Shown here piece after piece: positions 6,324 to 8,450 of a stretch of 8,450 nt of DNA. Each line of letters begins with the position of its first letter. The stretch's first letter is position 1. The stretch spans positions 1 to 8,450 of the forward strand of contig PWPS01000011.1 of the NCBI GenBank assembly GCA_003557065.1. Reading direction: 5' to 3'. A program made the translations under genes and the position numbers. Below the pieces are notes generated by a model. That model made no database searches. It was not told the origin of the DNA and was given only the letters and a program-made list of their open reading frames with translations. Origin of the DNA: Candidatus Nealsoniibacteriota bacterium (GTDB lineage Bacteria; Patescibacteriota; Minisyncoccia; Minisyncoccales; PWPS01).

Positions 6324-6808
6324 AATATTTCATCGATTTTTTCATCGATTTCTTTTAATTTTACTTTTTTTTGAACTTTTTTATCATCATCTTCTTCTTC
6401 CTCCTCCTCTTTTCCTTGATCATCTTCGTTATCTTGATCATTTTCTTCATCTTTAGTATCAGGGACGTCGTCTATCTCTTCCTCCTCCTCTTCTTTTATC
6501 TCGGGATCTTCTTCCTTTTCAAGTTCGTCTTTCGATATGACGATGTGCCTTATAACCATTTTCTCTTCTTTCAACTCCTCCTCAATCAATTTAACCTTTT
6601 CGGAAGAAACATCCAGGTCGACTGAGGCGATATAGGCTTCGTTGAATCCTCTTACCTCATAAGCGAGGTTTCTTTTTTTCGGGTCTTCTATCTTGTAAAG
6701 GGTGGAGTCAAGGCTTTTGAATGATTCAGCTAATTTTTCACCCAGTTCGGTTGCGTCCTCGTTGGTTAATTCGGGGGATATTAGATAGGTAATTTCGTAA
6801 AGATTCAT
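6320..6808 (-). CDS. rpsF: 30S ribosomal protein bS6 with long acidic tail
   Basis: Partner of bS18 on the 30S platform. Residues 1-94 form the S6 ferredoxin-like fold (MNLYEITYLISPEL at the start; KKRNLAYEVRGFNEAYIASVDLD at 44-66; MVIRHIVIS at 84-92). The protein has 162 residues against roughly 95-135 in most bacteria. The extra length is an almost purely acidic stretch (about 95-142, 32 of 48 residues Asp or Glu), then a basic/amphipathic end (KKVQKKVKLKEIDEKIDEIL) that looks helical. The start has no Shine-Dalgarno; AAAAGAAAATTT precedes the ATG. It heads an operon with ssb (ATGA overlap) and rpsR, driven by a strong promoter about 70 bases upstream. The stop is TGA, which supports the standard code. 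The S6 identity is firm; the role of the tail is unknown. Confidence 0.96.
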   Translation of the reverse strand: MNLYEITYLISPELTNEDATELGEKLAESFKSLDSTLYKIEDPKKRNLAYEVRGFNEAYIASVDLDVSSEKVKLIEEELKEEKMVIRHIVISKDELEKEEDPEIKEEEEEEIDDVPDTKDEENDQDNEDDQGKEEEEEEDDDKKVQKKVKLKEIDEKIDEIL

Positions 6809-6831
6809 AAATTTTCTTTTATTTTTTCACT

Positions 6832-6882
6832 TTGCAACACTTACTGTTCCGATAATAAGAGCGCAAGACGTAAGTCGGAGTT
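6832..6882 (-). promoter_or_regulatory. Structured rpsF leader; candidate S6:S18-binding RNA
   Basis: On the - strand ACTTAC (6875-6870) pairs with GTAAGT (6844-6839) around a 25-base loop. AAC (6882-6880) could extend this by pairing with GTT (6838-6836), leaving UCCG (6879-6876) as a one-sided bulge. TTGC in the loop could also pair with GCAA (6835-6832) as a pseudoknot. Published work describes rpsF leader RNAs in which a CCG triplet flanked by helices binds the S6:S18 dimer for feedback control; the CCG bulge resembles that. The predicted +1 at about 6876 would leave the outer 3 bp and most of the bulge untranscribed, so the motif is tentative. Confidence 0.4.
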
Positions 6883-6911
6883 ATTATAACACTTAAGTTA
6901 AAAGCTATCAA
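6883..6911 (-). promoter_or_regulatory. Strong promoter of the rpsF-ssb-rpsR operon
   Basis: On the - strand TTGATA (6911-6906) and TATAAT (6888-6883) are separated by exactly 17 bases, and TGT directly precedes the -10, giving an extended -10 as well. This is the best sigma-70-type promoter in the window. The predicted +1 is near G6876, giving a leader of about 68 bases before the rpsF ATG. Confidence 0.88.
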
Positions 6912-6970
6912 GAGCGGATATGTAGAGTGCCAAGATGGGATAATTATGCCTGTTCATTACTCTTGTGAGC
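6904..6970. repeat. Imperfect 11-base inverted repeat in the pgm-rpsF gap
   Basis: On the - strand GCTCACAAGAG (6970-6960) and CTCTTGATAGC (6914-6904) match as inverted arms at 9 of 11 positions, around a 45-base spacer. The left arm starts just after the mutase stop codon, and the right arm covers the -35 of the rpsF promoter. It could be a 3'-UTR stem of the mutase mRNA or a regulatory site, but chance is also plausible. No terminator with a T-tract follows the mutase gene. Confidence 0.4.
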
Positions 6971-8293
6971 TTAGTTTTTGATCAATTCGACTATCTTTCT
7001 TGTTTTATCTTCCAAGTCTTCTTCACTTTCTGCTTCAATTCTTAAACGAACCAGATCCTCCGTATTTGATTCTCTTAAGCTGAACCACCAATCCTTATAT
7101 TCTATGTAGACCCCGTCAATATTGTGGGATTTTCCGTCTGAGAAAGCTTTTCGTACTTTTTCTAAAACCTCTTCTTTGTTCTTGACTTCCATATTTATCT
7201 CTTCGCTTTGGTGATATCTCTTGAGAGGCTTCACCAGTTCGGAAAGCTTTTCTTTTTTATTCGCAATCAATTTAATTATTTTAAGAGCGAAAAAGAGACC
7301 GTCATCGATGGAAAAATTATCTTTATGCATCACGTGACCGGAAAGCTCGGCTCCCATTAGACCACCTTCTTTTATGAGCTTTTCTTTGTAAAAGGGATTT
7401 CCGACCCGAAGCATTTCCGGAACCCCTCCGGCCTTTTTTATCTCTTCTGCGGTTGTACGGGAAAATCTTAAGTCGAAATAAACTTTTTCTCCTTTATTTT
7501 CAGGAAGTTCGTCAATAGCCAGTAAAGATATCAAAATATCGGGAAAAACTACCTCTCCTTTCTCGTCTACGATAAAAGCTCTGTCTCCGTCTCCATCGAA
7601 AAAAACTCCCAAATCGGCCTTCTTTTCGACAACTTTCTTTTGAAGATTTATCATGTTTTTCAATTCGGCCGGATTGGGAAGGTAGTTTGGAAAATTCCCG
7701 TCAATTTTTTCGTTTAAATGAATAGAATCGATACTCAAGTGGTCGAATAGTGGTTTTCCAGTAACGGAGGCAACACCGTTTGCGTAATCCAAAACGACCT
7801 TCGGCCCGTCAATTTCCCCAATTACTGATTTTATGTGTGAAAGATAGGCATTGAGCATATCTTCTTTTTCAATCGTTCCCTTTCCGCTCAGAAAATCCTC
7901 CTCTTTTATGAGTTTTTTTATCTTCTGAATATCGTCTCCGTAGATTTGAATTCCTTTCTTCTTTATCATTTTGAAACCGTTATAGGCGGGAGGGTTGTGT
8001 GAAGCTGTCACCATAATCCCTCCGGAGGAGTTCTTGTTTATCACTGCAAAATTAAGAAGAGGAGTTGAGACCACCCCGATTTCCAAAACATCTCCTCCCG
8101 CCTCCGTTATGCCCCTGATAACCTCACCGTAAAGACTCGGAGAGGAATTTCTGCCGTCTCTTCCTACCACTATTTTTGATCCTTCTCCAAAAAAAGAAAC
8201 TAAAGCTTTCCCGACTGAATATGCAGTGCGTTCATCCAACTCCTCGGGATAAAAACCTCTTATATCGTAAGTTTTGAATATTTTTTCCTTCAT
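6971..8293 (-). CDS. Phosphomannomutase/phosphoglucomutase (alpha-D-phosphohexomutase family)
   Basis: Interconverts hexose 1- and 6-phosphates through a phosphoserine and glucose/mannose 1,6-bisphosphate, feeding sugar-nucleotide synthesis for cell envelope polysaccharide; cytosolic. It has 440 residues, short but normal for the PMM/PGM branch (ManB/AlgC-like). All four family motifs are present. TASHNP (96-101) holds the catalytic Ser98. DGDGDR (233-238) is the Mg2+ loop. GAELSGH (314-320) is the sugar-specificity loop. RESNTED (407-413) is the phosphate-binding loop. KTYDIRG (7-13) marks the true N-terminus, so the ATG start is right. An AAGGT on the - strand 12 bases before the ATG is the only Shine-Dalgarno-like sequence I find at a start here, and its spacing is long. 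Motifs alone cannot decide between mannose and glucose preference; phosphoglucosamine mutase is less likely because its usual serine motif differs. Confidence 0.93.
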   Translation of the reverse strand: MKEKIFKTYDIRGFYPEELDERTAYSVGKALVSFFGEGSKIVVGRDGRNSSPSLYGEVIRGITEAGGDVLEIGVVSTPLLNFAVINKNSSGGIMVTASHNPPAYNGFKMIKKKGIQIYGDDIQKIKKLIKEEDFLSGKGTIEKEDMLNAYLSHIKSVIGEIDGPKVVLDYANGVASVTGKPLFDHLSIDSIHLNEKIDGNFPNYLPNPAELKNMINLQKKVVEKKADLGVFFDGDGDRAFIVDEKGEVVFPDILISLLAIDELPENKGEKVYFDLRFSRTTAEEIKKAGGVPEMLRVGNPFYKEKLIKEGGLMGAELSGHVMHKDNFSIDDGLFFALKIIKLIANKKEKLSELVKPLKRYHQSEEINMEVKNKEEVLEKVRKAFSDGKSHNIDGVYIEYKDWWFSLRESNTEDLVRLRIEAESEEDLEDKTRKIVELIKN

Positions 8294-8316
8294 ATTTGTT
8301 TAATTACCTTAATGAA

Positions 8317-8325
8317 AGTATAACA
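8317..8325 (-). promoter_or_regulatory. Extended -10 promoter of the mutase gene
   Basis: On the - strand TGTTATACT is a TATACT hexamer (8322-8317) with the TGn extension. No recognisable -35 is found at 16-18 bases spacing. The predicted +1 is near A8310, giving a leader of about 17 bases that begins with the AAGGT sequence. Confidence 0.65.
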
Positions 8326-8370
8326 CAGATTCATGTATTCTCGCACTCCCGGAATGGCAATCCACCTAAC

Positions 8371-8397
8371 AAAAAACCCCCTTAATGAGGGGCTTTT
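8371..8397 (-). terminator. Intrinsic terminator of the gene entering from the right edge
   Basis: Read on the - strand, AAAA-G-CCCCT pairs with AGGGG-G-TTTT around a 5-base loop CATTA with one G-G mismatch, and runs into TTTTTTG. It lies 23 bases after the stop of the partial gene at the right edge and about 50 bases before the mutase promoter. The + strand also shows CTTTTGTTTTT after the stem, so it could act both ways, but no + strand gene precedes it. Confidence 0.75.
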
Positions 8398-8420
8398 GTT
8401 TTTAAGTGCAATTTAAAAGA

Positions 8421-8450
8421 TTATATCAGTCCCATTTTTCTTCTTATTTC
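8421..8450 (-). CDS. Probable C-terminal end of an unidentified gene, cut by the window edge
   Basis: On the - strand the last 30 bases read as nine codons, EIRRKMGLI, followed by TAA, in a frame open to the edge. A terminator follows 23 bases later, as expected after a real gene, and the charged/hydrophobic ending looks like a natural C-terminus. The piece is too short to identify a family. Confidence 0.5.
   Translation of the reverse strand, partial: EIRRKMGLI

Noticed and set aside
6247..6625. Overlapping + strand frames with hydrophobic, membrane-like translations
   Set aside because: They are the complement of the acidic GAA/GAT-rich tail of rpsF and the start of ssb, which gives Phe/Leu/Ile runs when read in antisense. 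No promoter or start signal supports them.
6901..6970. Possible tRNA or small RNA gene in the mutase-rpsF gap
   Set aside because: No consistent cloverleaf: GTTCATTAC does not fit the T-arm consensus, and no acceptor stem pairs at the right distance. The region is better explained as promoter and 3'-UTR.

Overview
This window looks like chromosomal housekeeping DNA from an uncultured bacterium, most likely of the Candidate Phyla Radiation (Patescibacteria). That placement rests on family resemblance read by eye, not on a search. It is supported by short proteins, very short intergenic gaps, almost no Shine-Dalgarno sequences, an rpsF-ssb-rpsR operon without rplI next to it, and an RpoC bridge helix with a Trp/Pro-bearing sequence (GSWSQPIQMAG). 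The code appears to be standard: TGA ends rpsF, which argues against the UGA=Gly lineages (Gracilibacteria/Absconditabacteria).

Left half, + strand. The window opens inside rpoC (RNA polymerase beta'; about the last 760 residues), which ends in a strong intrinsic terminator. An extended -10 promoter then sits directly against the start codon of ftsK, a membrane-anchored DNA translocase, so the ftsK mRNA is probably leaderless. recA (homologous recombinase) follows 29 bases later, across an AT-rich spacer that carries a 12-base direct repeat.

Right half, - strand (read from right to left). A 30-base fragment is probably the C-terminus of an unknown gene, and it is followed by a terminator. 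Next comes a phosphomannomutase/phosphoglucomutase (alpha-D-phosphohexomutase) with its own extended -10 promoter. A 161-base intergenic region holds a very good promoter and a structured leader for rpsF (bS6). rpsF overlaps ssb by ATGA, and rpsR (bS18) closes the operon. recA and rpsR converge on one shared bidirectional terminator hairpin, which contains the rpsR stop codon.

The genes cover transcription (RpoC), chromosome segregation and dimer resolution (FtsK), recombination (RecA), ssDNA handling (SSB), the 30S platform (bS6, bS18) and sugar phosphate metabolism. I see no mobile element, CRISPR array, tRNA or defence system, and nothing that amounts to a new system. The points worth a second look are small: leaderless or SD-less starts, a possible S6:S18-binding leader RNA that collides with the predicted promoter, a long acidic bS6 tail with a terminal helix, and a RecA with a non-consensus Walker A and L2 loop.
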